46,116 nucleotides of DNA. It comes from Nanobdellota archaeon. GTDB lineage: Archaea > Nanobdellota > Nanobdellia > Pacearchaeales > GW2011-AR1. Positions 26,704 to 36,804 of this stretch are shown piece by piece. Both the position numbers and the translations under genes were made by a program. Every line of letters begins with the position of its first letter. Position 1 is the first letter of the stretch. The DNA lies in NCBI GenBank assembly GCA_030611805.1, contig JAUWPB010000005.1, positions 1 through 46,116 on the forward strand. Reading direction: 5' to 3'. A model generated the notes under the pieces. That model was not told the DNA's origin, did no database searches, and worked only from the letters and a program-made list of their open reading frames with translations.

Positions 26704-27249
26704 ATGGCAAGTCTAAGAAAAGCATCAGCGTACTCAAAAAAGAAAGTAGTTCCGTTTACCAGGGTTAGTAAGAGAAGGCAGAAATCTTATATTAAAACTG
26801 TGCCTCCGCAAAAGATTGTTAAGTTTAGCATGGGCAAGGAATCGCTTTATAACGAGGGTAAACTTCCGCACCAATTAACTGTGGTTGCAGCAGAAAAAGT
26901 TCAGATTAGGCACAATGCCCTTGAAGCATGCAGACAGTATATAAATAAAAAACTTGACAAAGAGACAAATAGCCAATACCTTTTTAGAGTAATTCCATTC
27001 CCGCATCATATTCAGAGAGAAAACAAAATGCTTACTGGTGCTGGTGCAGATAGAATGCAATCAGGAATGCAGTTGGCTTATGGCAAACCAATGGGAAAAG
27101 CAGCAATCATGAAAAATAACAGCAGAATTTTTTTCGTCGCTGTGTCAAACCCAAAAACAGTGCAGTTTGCAAGAAAAGTGTTTAGGCAAGTCAGGTCAAA
27201 GCTTCCCTGCAAGATTAAAGTGTTATATGAAGATTTTTCTAAGAAATAG
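26704..27249 (+). CDS. rpl10e: ribosomal protein L10e (L16 family)
   Basis: KVQIRHNALEACRQYINKKL, FPHHIQRENKMLTGAGADRMQSGMQLAYGKPMGKAA. Confidence 0.93.
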   Translation: MASLRKASAYSKKKVVPFTRVSKRRQKSYIKTVPPQKIVKFSMGKESLYNEGKLPHQLTVVAAEKVQIRHNALEACRQYINKKLDKETNSQYLFRVIPFPHHIQRENKMLTGAGADRMQSGMQLAYGKPMGKAAIMKNNSRIFFVAVSNPKTVQFARKVFRQVRSKLPCKIKVLYEDFSKK

Positions 27250-27300
27250 TTAATTATTAAGTGGTAACAAAATGGAAAGGTTTATAAAGTTTAAAGTTCT

Positions 27301-27513
27301 TTGAATGTTAAGAAAATGATAAATCAAACACATCAATTTAAAATAGATAAAGGAGAGGGGGATATTTTGTTAGCAAAAGCTGAAATTATAGAACCTTATG
27401 AAGGAAAAGTTTCTATATCTATTTTAGATAATCGTAACTGGACAGAGGAGTCTATTTTATATAATATCTTAACAAAAGAAGTAATTAGAAATAAAATAAG
27501 AGAAAGAAAATGA
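27301..27513 (+). CDS. hypothetical protein
   Basis: ORF coupled to the next gene (ATGA). Confidence 0.4.
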   Translation: MNVKKMINQTHQFKIDKGEGDILLAKAEIIEPYEGKVSISILDNRNWTEESILYNILTKEVIRNKIRERK

Positions 27514-27770
27514 CAATAACATATTTAGCAAAAAAATTAACACCTGAAGAGCGGAAAGATAGAATTTCATCTAGATTGGGGATAATGGTTCAGGTTAGTA
27601 AGTCCATTGAAAGAGAAATGGAGTCTCTCTCTTCTTTTAGTGGAAGGTTAAACACAGTTTCAGAACCTAAGAGAAAAGATTATATTCATCCTGCTGAAGA
27701 AGGTTTTACTGGCGGATATAAAGATGATGATGGGATTATGTATGAAATTCAAATTCGAAAAAAACAATAA
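27510..27770 (+). CDS. hypothetical protein
   Basis: 86 aa ORF. Confidence 0.45.
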   Translation: MTITYLAKKLTPEERKDRISSRLGIMVQVSKSIEREMESLSSFSGRLNTVSEPKRKDYIHPAEEGFTGGYKDDDGIMYEIQIRKKQ

Positions 27771-27776
27771 ATAAAA

Positions 27777-28394
27777 ATGACAAACAATAATGAACAAAAA
27801 GAAAAAGCAAGAGAAGTGGCTTTGAAAAATTTAGCTGAAGCTCCGCTTATGGATTTGGCGACTGCTTATTTTGTTGAGAAAACCGGACAGTATGGTGAAG
27901 CTGGGAGTTCGGCAATTGAAAAATTTAAATATTTTCCTGCAATGAATTCTGGAGCAAAAGTTTATGATTTTGAAACTGGCAAAGAAGTTAATGTTATGCA
28001 AAATGCTTTGCTTGGTTCAAGGCAAGATGGCAAAAGATACTCTGGGAATATTTCTGAATATAAAATAATTGAAAGTTGTGCAAAGATAATGAACCAATCT
28101 CTTGACAGAGTAAAAGTTCAGGATATTTTGGAACTAATTGGCTCTGATGAAGAAGTTGCAGATGCTTACAAAGATAAATATTTATCTGATTTGGTACCTC
28201 AAGTTTCTCAAGAAGAATTTGAGAAATTACCAGAAAATGAAAAAAAGGAAATAGCTAAATCTGAAGAAGTTTATGGAAAAATAATCTCTGGTTATGTTCA
28301 ATATCTTACTGGCACAAAAGTTTCAGAAGCATTAGGCGAAAGAACAAATGCTGTTAAAGGTGGATTGGAAAAGATGTTGTGTGGAGAGAAATAA
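27777..28394 (+). CDS. hypothetical protein
   Basis: 205 aa ORF. Confidence 0.55.
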   Translation: MTNNNEQKEKAREVALKNLAEAPLMDLATAYFVEKTGQYGEAGSSAIEKFKYFPAMNSGAKVYDFETGKEVNVMQNALLGSRQDGKRYSGNISEYKIIESCAKIMNQSLDRVKVQDILELIGSDEEVADAYKDKYLSDLVPQVSQEEFEKLPENEKKEIAKSEEVYGKIISGYVQYLTGTKVSEALGERTNAVKGGLEKMLCGEK

Positions 28395-28405
28395 AATAAC
28401 AGAGT

Positions 28406-29293
28406 TTAACTAACAATTTCCTTAACCAAATTAGCCATAACACTTAAGAATTCTTCTGCTCGTTCCTGCCATTCGTCGATCTCAACACCCTTTAAATCCT
28501 TGATTTCACCATGTGATATTTTTTTGTGAAGAATAAGTAAATCTCTGTACCAGACAACATATTTCATTTTTAGCTTCCCTGTGTTAACAAAATTTTCTTT
28601 TAAATCTATAGGAATGTGTTCTGGTGAAGGAGGAAGTATGCCTTTAGCAATCAAAGCTGCGTGAGCAGCATCAACCATTGCCCAATACAATCCTTCAATG
28701 GCATTTAATTCTGCAACTTTGCTCCTCAAGAGATGTGTTGGTGCCCTTTGAAGACAACTATAAATTGCTTCTGGAGTTGATTTAATTTTCCCCTTAATTA
28801 ATAAGAATTTCAATGGCTCAAAAAATCCTGCCATGTCTATCATTGCCTCGCCATATCTTAAAATATTCAAAATAACAGGGTCGCCTTTTATCAAATCTTC
28901 CCACCAGGTGCTTAATTTTATTGTATTAATATGAAGGCTTTTTTGATAAGGGTTGCTTCTCATGATTTTATCAAGTTCTGTCCTATACCATGCAATTAAT
29001 TCCTGGTCCCATTTTATTGTAACATCATCAATAATTATTATAATGTCAATGTCAGAACCTACAACAGATGTTTGTTTTGCTGTTGAACCAAAAAGAACAA
29101 TTGACTTGATAGTTTTGTCAAATTTTTTATAAACCTTCACAGCAAAATCCATTGCAATATCTGATTCTTTTTTTAACTTCAATGTTGGAACATCTTTTAC
29201 ATTAATTTTTTTGGACTTTTTTTGTTTTAGCACTTTTAGTTTCTCCTTGCTAACTAAAACCGGAAGTTTCTTTTTAGAAATTTTTTTCACCAT
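28406..29293 (-). CDS. nucleotidyltransferase-domain protein with helical C-terminal extension
   Basis: SIVLFGSTAKQTSVVGSDIDIIIIIDD (GS-x-DxD motif). Confidence 0.85.
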   Translation of the reverse strand: MVKKISKKKLPVLVSKEKLKVLKQKKSKKINVKDVPTLKLKKESDIAMDFAVKVYKKFDKTIKSIVLFGSTAKQTSVVGSDIDIIIIIDDVTIKWDQELIAWYRTELDKIMRSNPYQKSLHINTIKLSTWWEDLIKGDPVILNILRYGEAMIDMAGFFEPLKFLLIKGKIKSTPEAIYSCLQRAPTHLLRSKVAELNAIEGLYWAMVDAAHAALIAKGILPPSPEHIPIDLKENFVNTGKLKMKYVVWYRDLLILHKKISHGEIKDLKGVEIDEWQERAEEFLSVMANLVKEIVS

Positions 29294-29333
29294 CTTTTAT
29301 AATTATAATAATCTTTTATGTTTTTAAATTTAC

Positions 29334-31133
29334 TCATTCCATTCCCCTTCCCCTGCCTCCTGGTCTTTGCCCTCCAAGTTCTGCTGGAAGTTGGGCAAAA
29401 CCTGCACCAAAAGTTTCATAGTGTATTTGCGGGAGCATCTGGCCATAACCTGAAGAATATCCTTGCTGAAAACCAAGAGCCTGATTCCAATAAGGACCAA
29501 TGCCATCTGAGTAAATTGGAGAACCCATTGCTTCCAGGGTTTGAGTAAAAGGAGGTGTTTTAAAATGCTGCCACCAACTCATTGCTTCCACAACTTTTTT
29601 ACCTTTAAATCCTTCTTTACCAATTTTCTCCATCATTTCTTTAACAGGAACATTTCCCATGCCCATTGGCAATTCTGTGTGCTCTAAACCAAAATTATCT
29701 GAAAGATGAACATGCTTTACAAATGGAGCAACAAACTCTGTTTCCTTAACAATGTCCTTGGATTTAAAACCCTGCTTACGCAACATATTAATATGCCCCA
29801 AATCCCATGTAACACCAATCAACTTGTCTGCCTGCCTCTTTGCCTCTGATCTAGAATAACCTTTATCAATAGATTTTTTAACAAATTTTTTCTTTGTCGC
29901 TTCAACCAAATTTTTAAGTTCCTCTCCTGTATCTAACGCGGTTCCTACCGGAGGATTTTCAATACTAATAATCGGAGCCTTGTCTTTAAATTTTTTATAT
30001 GAATTAAATGCAACATTAGCAAAAGTTTCTGAAGATTTTTCAACTGCAAATTTTTCTATTGGAACATAAAGTTCTGGGTTCACATGTTGCATTACTTCAA
30101 TCATTTGCTGGACAGCATGAGACTGGTTTTGCAAACTTAGTTGTTTTGTTTTTGCTTTTTCTATTTTTTCTTGAGAATGACTTTTATTTGGATCTAAGAT
30201 TCCTAAATCATTTCTAAATTGCTTGGCAGCCTGAGTTAATATATCTTTGTCATGTGTTGTTCCATATTTATATGCTTTATCAAACATCCCTCCTAATTTT
30301 AATCGTGCATCCTCTAAAAAAAACCTAGCATTAGTCATGTGAGATAATGCTTGTTGCTGTGCAGGTGTTGTATCCTGAGGATTATATCTTTTTTCGTATA
30401 TGTCTTTCATTAAATGTTTAATCTGCATTTCATTCTCTGAAATAATTCTGTCTGCACTTTCTTTATTATGTGCTAACTCAGATATTGAATTAGTCCAGGA
30501 GGTGTTGTTCAATGTACCAAGTGATTCTTCAGGAGTCATTGTTTCTTTTCCTTCTGGTTTCCAGCTTGAGGGATAATGTTTCATTTCTTCATCAGCAGAA
30601 GTTATTATCTTGCCAGATTCTTGCTCAACAATCATTAACTTTGCAGGTTTTTTCCCCTCTTCAGTCATTTTCCACTGGCTCCCTGGGATTTCTACAGAAG
30701 AATGAAAAGTTACAGGCGAGCTTCCGTCAGGATTTAATTCATGGGCTCTTTCAATTGCATGAGTCATTTGTCTTTCAACAGATTTTCTCTGGATTTCGTC
30801 AAATCCCTGCTGGCCCATTCCAGATGGTTCAATAACAGGAGCATGAAGAGTTACTTCTGCACCAATTAATTTTGCCTGTCTATTAACTTCTTTTAAATGT
30901 CCTTTAGGAATTGATTCAAACACCCCTCTGTCAACCTGAGATAATTCAATGTTCTTTGCTCCCATATTAAGTTTAGTGGAAACTTCCTGCATCACATTCG
31001 CTGTCCGGGCATCTGTTGACATTCCTATCTCTCCTGCACCAACCCTGTACCCTGTAAAAATATCTCCATAAGAAGGACTTAAAGAAGAGTATCCTCCTTG
31101 ATAAATTTCATTAATAGTATAATCACCTGCCAT
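29334..31133 (-). CDS. xylose isomerase-like TIM barrel protein
   Basis: SIENPP, GVTWDLGHINMLRKQG, VKHVHLSDNFGLEHTELPMGMGNVP; Gly/Gln-rich tail. Confidence 0.75.
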   Translation of the reverse strand: MAGDYTINEIYQGGYSSLSPSYGDIFTGYRVGAGEIGMSTDARTANVMQEVSTKLNMGAKNIELSQVDRGVFESIPKGHLKEVNRQAKLIGAEVTLHAPVIEPSGMGQQGFDEIQRKSVERQMTHAIERAHELNPDGSSPVTFHSSVEIPGSQWKMTEEGKKPAKLMIVEQESGKIITSADEEMKHYPSSWKPEGKETMTPEESLGTLNNTSWTNSISELAHNKESADRIISENEMQIKHLMKDIYEKRYNPQDTTPAQQQALSHMTNARFFLEDARLKLGGMFDKAYKYGTTHDKDILTQAAKQFRNDLGILDPNKSHSQEKIEKAKTKQLSLQNQSHAVQQMIEVMQHVNPELYVPIEKFAVEKSSETFANVAFNSYKKFKDKAPIISIENPPVGTALDTGEELKNLVEATKKKFVKKSIDKGYSRSEAKRQADKLIGVTWDLGHINMLRKQGFKSKDIVKETEFVAPFVKHVHLSDNFGLEHTELPMGMGNVPVKEMMEKIGKEGFKGKKVVEAMSWWQHFKTPPFTQTLEAMGSPIYSDGIGPYWNQALGFQQGYSSGYGQMLPQIHYETFGAGFAQLPAELGGQRPGGRGRGME

Positions 31134-31162
31134 TTTTTATAATAGTAAGAGTTATTTATAAA

Positions 31163-31804
31163 TTATCTTATTTCATAATCTAATTTCTTTTTTTCAACTT
31201 CTTGGATTCTTGTTTCAAAAGGAGTTTCTCTTCCAACTTTTTCTCTGTCTATTTTTTCTGGTTGAATGTATTTTTTTTCAAGAGTTCCCTGAGGTTTTCT
31301 TACTTCCCAGGATTCTAAATTAACCGGAGCAACCCCTCTTAACTGAGGATGTAAATCTCTGCCGGCAGTTTCTATATTTATTGGAGTGGGTTGTCCAATG
31401 GAGAAATCTTCCTCTATTTTTCTTGATTCAATATAATTTTCATCACTTCTTTCTGATTTGATAGCATAGTCTTCAGACTGTTTTGAAGAACCATATTTTA
31501 TTTGCTCATCATTTTCTTTACTTTGAGTCGGAGCAGAAGCAACACCATGCTCCAAGTCTGTTATTTGTTGAGGGGTTTCAACTCTTTTTAAAACTGGTGA
31601 AAAACTTTCTGTAGGTTGAGTGATGTCAGTTGAAGATTGTTGGATAAATTCCTGAAACTGATTTTTGTCTAAACTCTTTTCTGCATCTTTGATTTCAGGC
31701 TCACCAGAGTCATCCCTTGGGGATTCAAGTTCAGAAGTTTCTTCTGGTTTTTTGTCTTCCTCAGAAGAAATTACTTCTTCTTGTTTTTCAGTTTCTTTTT
31801 TCAT
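31163..31804 (-). CDS. acidic, probably disordered hypothetical protein
   Basis: 213 aa, E/S/P-rich low complexity. Confidence 0.55.
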   Translation of the reverse strand: MKKETEKQEEVISSEEDKKPEETSELESPRDDSGEPEIKDAEKSLDKNQFQEFIQQSSTDITQPTESFSPVLKRVETPQQITDLEHGVASAPTQSKENDEQIKYGSSKQSEDYAIKSERSDENYIESRKIEEDFSIGQPTPINIETAGRDLHPQLRGVAPVNLESWEVRKPQGTLEKKYIQPEKIDREKVGRETPFETRIQEVEKKKLDYEIR

Positions 31805-31846
31805 AATTTATAAAAGATAAAGAAATATATAAGTTTATTGGAGAGG

Positions 31847-31957
31847 TTAATCAATCTCATCTAATTCTTCGATTTCTTCATCAAAATCATCTAATATATC
31901 AATATCTAATAACTTAGAATTCCAAGATGACCTCCCCATAATAAGCCAGTCTTTCAT
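31847..31957 (-). CDS. 36-aa acidic small ORF
   Basis: MKDWLIMGRSSWNSKLLDIDILDDFDEEIEELDEID*. Confidence 0.4.
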   Translation of the reverse strand: MKDWLIMGRSSWNSKLLDIDILDDFDEEIEELDEID

Positions 31958-32188
31958 TTTTAAACAAAGTATTTGGATTATATAAATGTATGCAGCATGA
32001 AATAAAAAATAGAAAAATTTATAAGAGCACTTTAATTATATTTGTCATGGCAAGAATAAGTCTGTTTTATGAAATGTGAAACGCTGGTTACCAGTCTAGA
32101 CTATATTTGCCGGTTCTAAGAGGTGTCTGGCTTTTTTATTTAACTTATTATCAATTATATCACCTATGTAAAAATTAGATAAATTAAA

Positions 32189-33976
32189 ATGAGACATTAC
32201 AAAACGAAAATAAATTTTAAGTATAATCTTAGTGTATACTGGGGTTTTTTGAAAAATCATAAAGTTTTGTTTTTTGGACTGGCGATTTTAAGTTTTGTAC
32301 TTGCCGCTGTATCTGTTGTTGATAAATTTCTATTTAGAAGAATTATTGATGACGGAGCATTGTTCATAACCGAGGGTTTATCAAAAGAAGTATTTATGCA
32401 GACGTTAATTATAATTGCAATAATATTTATTGTATCAAGATTAGCTTGGACAATTGGGGACTGGTTAAAATTTCACTTTGTAATAAGATTAGATTCTAAA
32501 TTAAAATTAGATGTAAAAAGAAAATATTTCAATCATATTATTGGACTCTCACATAAATTTCATACTACTCACAAAACAGGCGCTTTGATTTCGAGATTAA
32601 ATAGAGGCACAAATGCTGTTGAGGGCATGACAGATAACTTGGCATTTAATTTTACTCCTTTAATTTTTAATTTAATAGTTGTTGGGTTTTCTTTGGCTTT
32701 TTTTAGTTTGATCTCTGCTTTAGTTATTGCTTTAACTGCTGTTATTTTTATTGCCTATAGTTTTTACATTCAACAAATACAGCAAAAAGCGAGATTAGAA
32801 TATAACGAAAGACGGGACAGGGAAAAAGGTTTTATTGGCGATATTTTTGTGAATATTGATTCAATAAAATATTTTGGGAAAGAGAGAAACATCCATAAAT
32901 TATTTTCGGGATTTATAACAAGAACTAAATCTGCCCAAATCAAACATGGCGGATATTATAGATGGTTTGAAGCAGGTCAGGTTTTTATATTAGGTATCAG
33001 CACATTCTTTTTAATTTATTTTCCTTTGATGAGTTTCTTAGACGGGGAATTAACTCTTGGAACACTTGTATTTATTTATTCAATATATGGAAATATTATC
33101 GGGCCAATGTTTGGTTTTGTCTGGGGGATGAGGAGTTTTTATAGAGCAATGGCAGATTTTCAGGGCTTGTTTGAATATGGAAAAATTCAAAATGATATTA
33201 AGGAAAAGCCAAATGCAAAAAGTTTGAAGATTGAAAAGGGAGAAATTGAATTTAAAAATGTTGATTTTAGTTATGGTAGGAAAAAAGCTTTTTCATTGGA
33301 CGACTTTAGTTTGAGGTTAAAGAAAAATGAGAAGATTGCTTTTGTCGGGCGTTCTGGCTGCGGTAAAACCACTTTAGTAAAACTTCTTTATAGATTATAT
33401 GATGTGAAAAAAGGGGAAGTTTTAATTGATGGGAAAAACATAAAAGACTTCAAACAAGAATCTTTAAGAGGAGAGTTGAGCATTGTTCCGCAGGAATGTG
33501 TTTTATTTGATGATACAATTTATAATAATATTAAATTTTCAAATCCAAAAGCTACAAAAGGCGAAGTTTGGAAAGCGATAAAATTTGCGCAGTTAGATAA
33601 ATTTATTGAGAATCTCCCTGACAAAGAAAAAACAGTTGTTGGAGAAAGAGGGATTAAACTTTCTGGGGGGGAGAAGCAAAGGGTTTCTATTGCAAGAGCT
33701 ATATTAGCAAATAAAAAGGTTTTGGTTTTAGATGAAGCGACTTCCTCGCTGGATTCTGAAACAGAACACGAAATTCAAAAAAGTTTGCAGAAATTATTAG
33801 AGGGCAGAACTTCTATTATCATCGCGCACCGGCTTTCAACAATTATGAATGCTGACAGGATTATTGTAATGAAGGGCGGAAAAATAATACAGCAAGGCAA
33901 ACATAACGAGCTAATTAAAAAAGAAGGAGAATACAAAAAACTTTGGAATTTGCAGAAAGGTGGTTATATCAAATAA
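32189..33976 (+). CDS. ABC transporter, fused permease and ATP-binding protein
   Basis: FVGRSGCGKTTLVKLLYRLY, LSGGEKQRVSIARAI, VLDEATSSLDSETE. Confidence 0.95.
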   Translation: MRHYKTKINFKYNLSVYWGFLKNHKVLFFGLAILSFVLAAVSVVDKFLFRRIIDDGALFITEGLSKEVFMQTLIIIAIIFIVSRLAWTIGDWLKFHFVIRLDSKLKLDVKRKYFNHIIGLSHKFHTTHKTGALISRLNRGTNAVEGMTDNLAFNFTPLIFNLIVVGFSLAFFSLISALVIALTAVIFIAYSFYIQQIQQKARLEYNERRDREKGFIGDIFVNIDSIKYFGKERNIHKLFSGFITRTKSAQIKHGGYYRWFEAGQVFILGISTFFLIYFPLMSFLDGELTLGTLVFIYSIYGNIIGPMFGFVWGMRSFYRAMADFQGLFEYGKIQNDIKEKPNAKSLKIEKGEIEFKNVDFSYGRKKAFSLDDFSLRLKKNEKIAFVGRSGCGKTTLVKLLYRLYDVKKGEVLIDGKNIKDFKQESLRGELSIVPQECVLFDDTIYNNIKFSNPKATKGEVWKAIKFAQLDKFIENLPDKEKTVVGERGIKLSGGEKQRVSIARAILANKKVLVLDEATSSLDSETEHEIQKSLQKLLEGRTSIIIAHRLSTIMNADRIIVMKGGKIIQQGKHNELIKKEGEYKKLWNLQKGGYIK

Positions 33977-34000
33977 TTGTTTACAACTAATTCAATTTAG

Positions 34001-35392
34001 TCAGGTATAACTCGGCATGCCGTGAGCTTTTTTGTAGATGTCAAATAATTTGAAAGCGGTTTTCTCTGCTTTTGATGCTGCTAAAGGTCTTATATGATTT
34101 TTTTCAATCCAGTCATCTTTTCTAAGGGGTTTGTTTTCATCTTTTTTTGATTCTGGTTTTTTCTCTGTTTTCTCTTTTTTATCATAATATCCAATTAAAG
34201 CCAGGAAAGGATTTGAATCGTCTTTAGATTTTTCCTTTTTTTCTTCTTTATCTTTTTCTTCTAAAAAGAAATTAATTTCTTCCTGCAATTGTTCTAAACT
34301 TTCTGTTGTTCCTTCAATCAAGTTTAAAACATCTCCAACATCAGATTTTTCAAGTTCTTTGTCAATTTTTTTAAGTTCGTCTTGGTTTAACACATATGCC
34401 CTGAAAGTAATCTCAGCTCTCCCTCCAAATACATAATGAGATTGTTGCATTGCTCTTTGCGGAATTCCTCTGAAGTTGAAGTCAACTAAAATGCAACTAT
34501 AATAATCTCTTTTTGTTTTTAGTTTTTGAAAGTCTGATGGCAAATCTCCTGCAAGAGCAGAATTTTTTACATTTAATTTATTTTTTCCCAATAAACTTAA
34601 CTCAAGAAGAATTGTATTAAATGTCTTTACCAACGCTGCTTCTCTTCCTGTTTCTTTCATTTCAAGTTGCTGGGCTGCTCTTAAATATGGCTTTGCCCAA
34701 CGAGAATAAAGCTTTAAACTATTCACCTGGCTTTTCAAATATGTCCTTTCCATTTCATATCTTTTTCTCAATTCTTTTTCAGATTGCTTTACCCAAACAT
34801 TAAATTCATGAATCCTTGGCAATAGGATTCTTTTTACTCTGTCGTTTAAGTCAAGTTTGTTGACATCTTTTTCATCTTTAGAAGATAAAAACGCATCTAT
34901 TAAAGTTTGAAATCCTGCCTGACCCAAAGCCATTGCCTTTATGCTTGATTGTTGTTTTATGATGTCAACTTTGTCCATCCAAATTTGTTTTAGAGATAAT
35001 CTTGCCGCCTCGCCTTTATTTTTGTCTTTAGAATTCAAATCATCGTAACTCTGCAACCTTATTTTAAATTCTTTTAAGTCATAAACAATACTTAAAACAC
35101 TCCTTGATATTAGCCCCATATCTGCCATAAGTTTAGAACCTTGTTGTTGCATTGCGGTTGCTTTTCCCATGAGTTCTGAAAAGTGTCCTGAGCCAGGAGA
35201 TGTTGTAAAATTGTCAACGAGTTTTTCAGGAGCGAGCCCAAGGTCATTCATTAAATCAAGGATGAAGAAATAAATCGGTTCCAGAGTTTCTGAAGACGAG
35301 TCATAGACAATTGTGTGTTCTGCTTCTGGTCCGCCTTTTTTTTTATAATAAGGAATTACTTTTTCAATAATTTCAGAGATTGTTTCCACCAT
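34001..35392 (-). CDS. hypothetical helical protein with charged low-complexity C-terminal region
   Basis: 463 aa ORF. Confidence 0.6.
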   Translation of the reverse strand: MVETISEIIEKVIPYYKKKGGPEAEHTIVYDSSSETLEPIYFFILDLMNDLGLAPEKLVDNFTTSPGSGHFSELMGKATAMQQQGSKLMADMGLISRSVLSIVYDLKEFKIRLQSYDDLNSKDKNKGEAARLSLKQIWMDKVDIIKQQSSIKAMALGQAGFQTLIDAFLSSKDEKDVNKLDLNDRVKRILLPRIHEFNVWVKQSEKELRKRYEMERTYLKSQVNSLKLYSRWAKPYLRAAQQLEMKETGREAALVKTFNTILLELSLLGKNKLNVKNSALAGDLPSDFQKLKTKRDYYSCILVDFNFRGIPQRAMQQSHYVFGGRAEITFRAYVLNQDELKKIDKELEKSDVGDVLNLIEGTTESLEQLQEEINFFLEEKDKEEKKEKSKDDSNPFLALIGYYDKKEKTEKKPESKKDENKPLRKDDWIEKNHIRPLAASKAEKTAFKLFDIYKKAHGMPSYT

Positions 35393-35468
35393 TATAAAAT
35401 AAGAGAATGAGTATTTAAAAAATGTTGGGAAAAGAAAATATTATAAACAATATATTCCTCCGGATAAT

Positions 35469-35810
35469 ATGGGATTATTTGGATTTCGTAAAAAGAAAGA
35501 AATTCTTGATTTGACTGAGAGGTATAAAAAACAACAAGAGAAGCTGGCTCAGGTTAAATCAGAGAGTCAGGAAAGTTCTCAATCTCCTTCACAAAATGCT
35601 TTTAGTTTTTTAGGGAATTTGGCTTCAAATTCTAATTCAGAGACACAATTTGAAGAATATGTTGATGTTTCTGGGGCAGAAGAGAAAAAAAGAAAACTTG
35701 CAAAAAGACTTATGGACATGACTGCTAAAATGGAAGATTTGTCTAATCAGATTTATCATTTGCAACAGAGAGTAGAATTGCTTGAGAAAAAAAGTAGTGT
35801 TGGTTATTGA
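35469..35810 (+). CDS. hypothetical coiled-coil protein
   Basis: 113 aa; divergent from the 34001-35392 gene. Confidence 0.55.
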   Translation: MGLFGFRKKKEILDLTERYKKQQEKLAQVKSESQESSQSPSQNAFSFLGNLASNSNSETQFEEYVDVSGAEEKKRKLAKRLMDMTAKMEDLSNQIYHLQQRVELLEKKSSVGY

Positions 35811-35881
35811 AAGATTTTAGTTATTTCTTGGAAGTAGTTACAAATAGAAAGGTTTATAAAATTAAGTTTTAAAGAAATATT

Positions 35882-36739
35882 ATGGAATTGAGAAAACCTA
35901 AGAGAGTAAAAGGAGAAATTAAACAGATAGTAATACCGAGAGGACTCAATAATCTTATAAGTTTGTTGCCTCATCAAATTAGTGAAGGTATGGGATTTGT
36001 TTATGGTGTGAAAGAAGGAGATAGTATTTATTTGGGAACTTTTTCTCATAAGCATGATCTCTGGAAAAAAAATATTAATCCCACCTCAGTAAATTTGGAG
36101 GGAGAGGGTGGAAAAAGATATATCAAAGCTCACAATAAAATTTGTAAGACAGGAGGAAAAACTTTTGGAAATTTTGTACAAATAGTTTATCATTCACATC
36201 CAAAATTAATTGAAAGGGATTTGAGTGAAAAAGATAAGAAAGAACTGCATTCTCAACACCCTGAATTTGAAGGAGACACTTCCAGACTTGTAAGAATGTT
36301 AGATAATACTTGGTTAAGCAAAGAGGATGAAAAGTTTATTGGAAAATATTCTTCTAAAAGATTAGCTCTTTTATCTGTTGGAAAAGAAGGGGATGTTCGG
36401 CAGGGGTCTATAAAAAACTTTCCCAGAAAATTTTGGGAAATGGGTTTAAGATATCTTTTAAATTATGAGAAGTCTAGATTACAAGGATTTAAAATAAATT
36501 CAGGAGGGATTTGGGATGTCCCATTAGTTATAGCAGAAGATTCTGAAGACCACAAAGATGAGGAAATTTGTTCAGAAGTAGTTTCTTCGATGGATCCTTT
36601 AAGAGAAATTTTTTTAAATTATAGTGAAGAAGTTATAAATAGGTTTAAGGAGACTTATCCAGAAATGACAAGGAAGGCTTTATCACTCATAAAAAAATAT
36701 TCTCTTTTTAAAAATACTCTGGGAAAAAGATTTTTTTGA
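35882..36739 (+). CDS. JAMM/MPN-like metalloprotease candidate
   Basis: EGMGFVYGVKEGDSIYLGT and VYHSHPKLIERDLSEKD (HxH-x8-SxxD). Confidence 0.5.
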   Translation: MELRKPKRVKGEIKQIVIPRGLNNLISLLPHQISEGMGFVYGVKEGDSIYLGTFSHKHDLWKKNINPTSVNLEGEGGKRYIKAHNKICKTGGKTFGNFVQIVYHSHPKLIERDLSEKDKKELHSQHPEFEGDTSRLVRMLDNTWLSKEDEKFIGKYSSKRLALLSVGKEGDVRQGSIKNFPRKFWEMGLRYLLNYEKSRLQGFKINSGGIWDVPLVIAEDSEDHKDEEICSEVVSSMDPLREIFLNYSEEVINRFKETYPEMTRKALSLIKKYSLFKNTLGKRFF

Positions 36740-36804
36740 AAGATTGATTAAATCTATAAACTCTTTTTTCTATTTTAGGTTATGAAAAATTTAAAGGTGT
36801 TAAG

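Noticed and set aside
32045-32140. tRNA or C/D-box sRNA in the gap before the ABC transporter
   Set aside because: No cloverleaf could be formed and no convincing C (RUGAUGA) or D (CUGA) boxes; left as an unexplained structured region.
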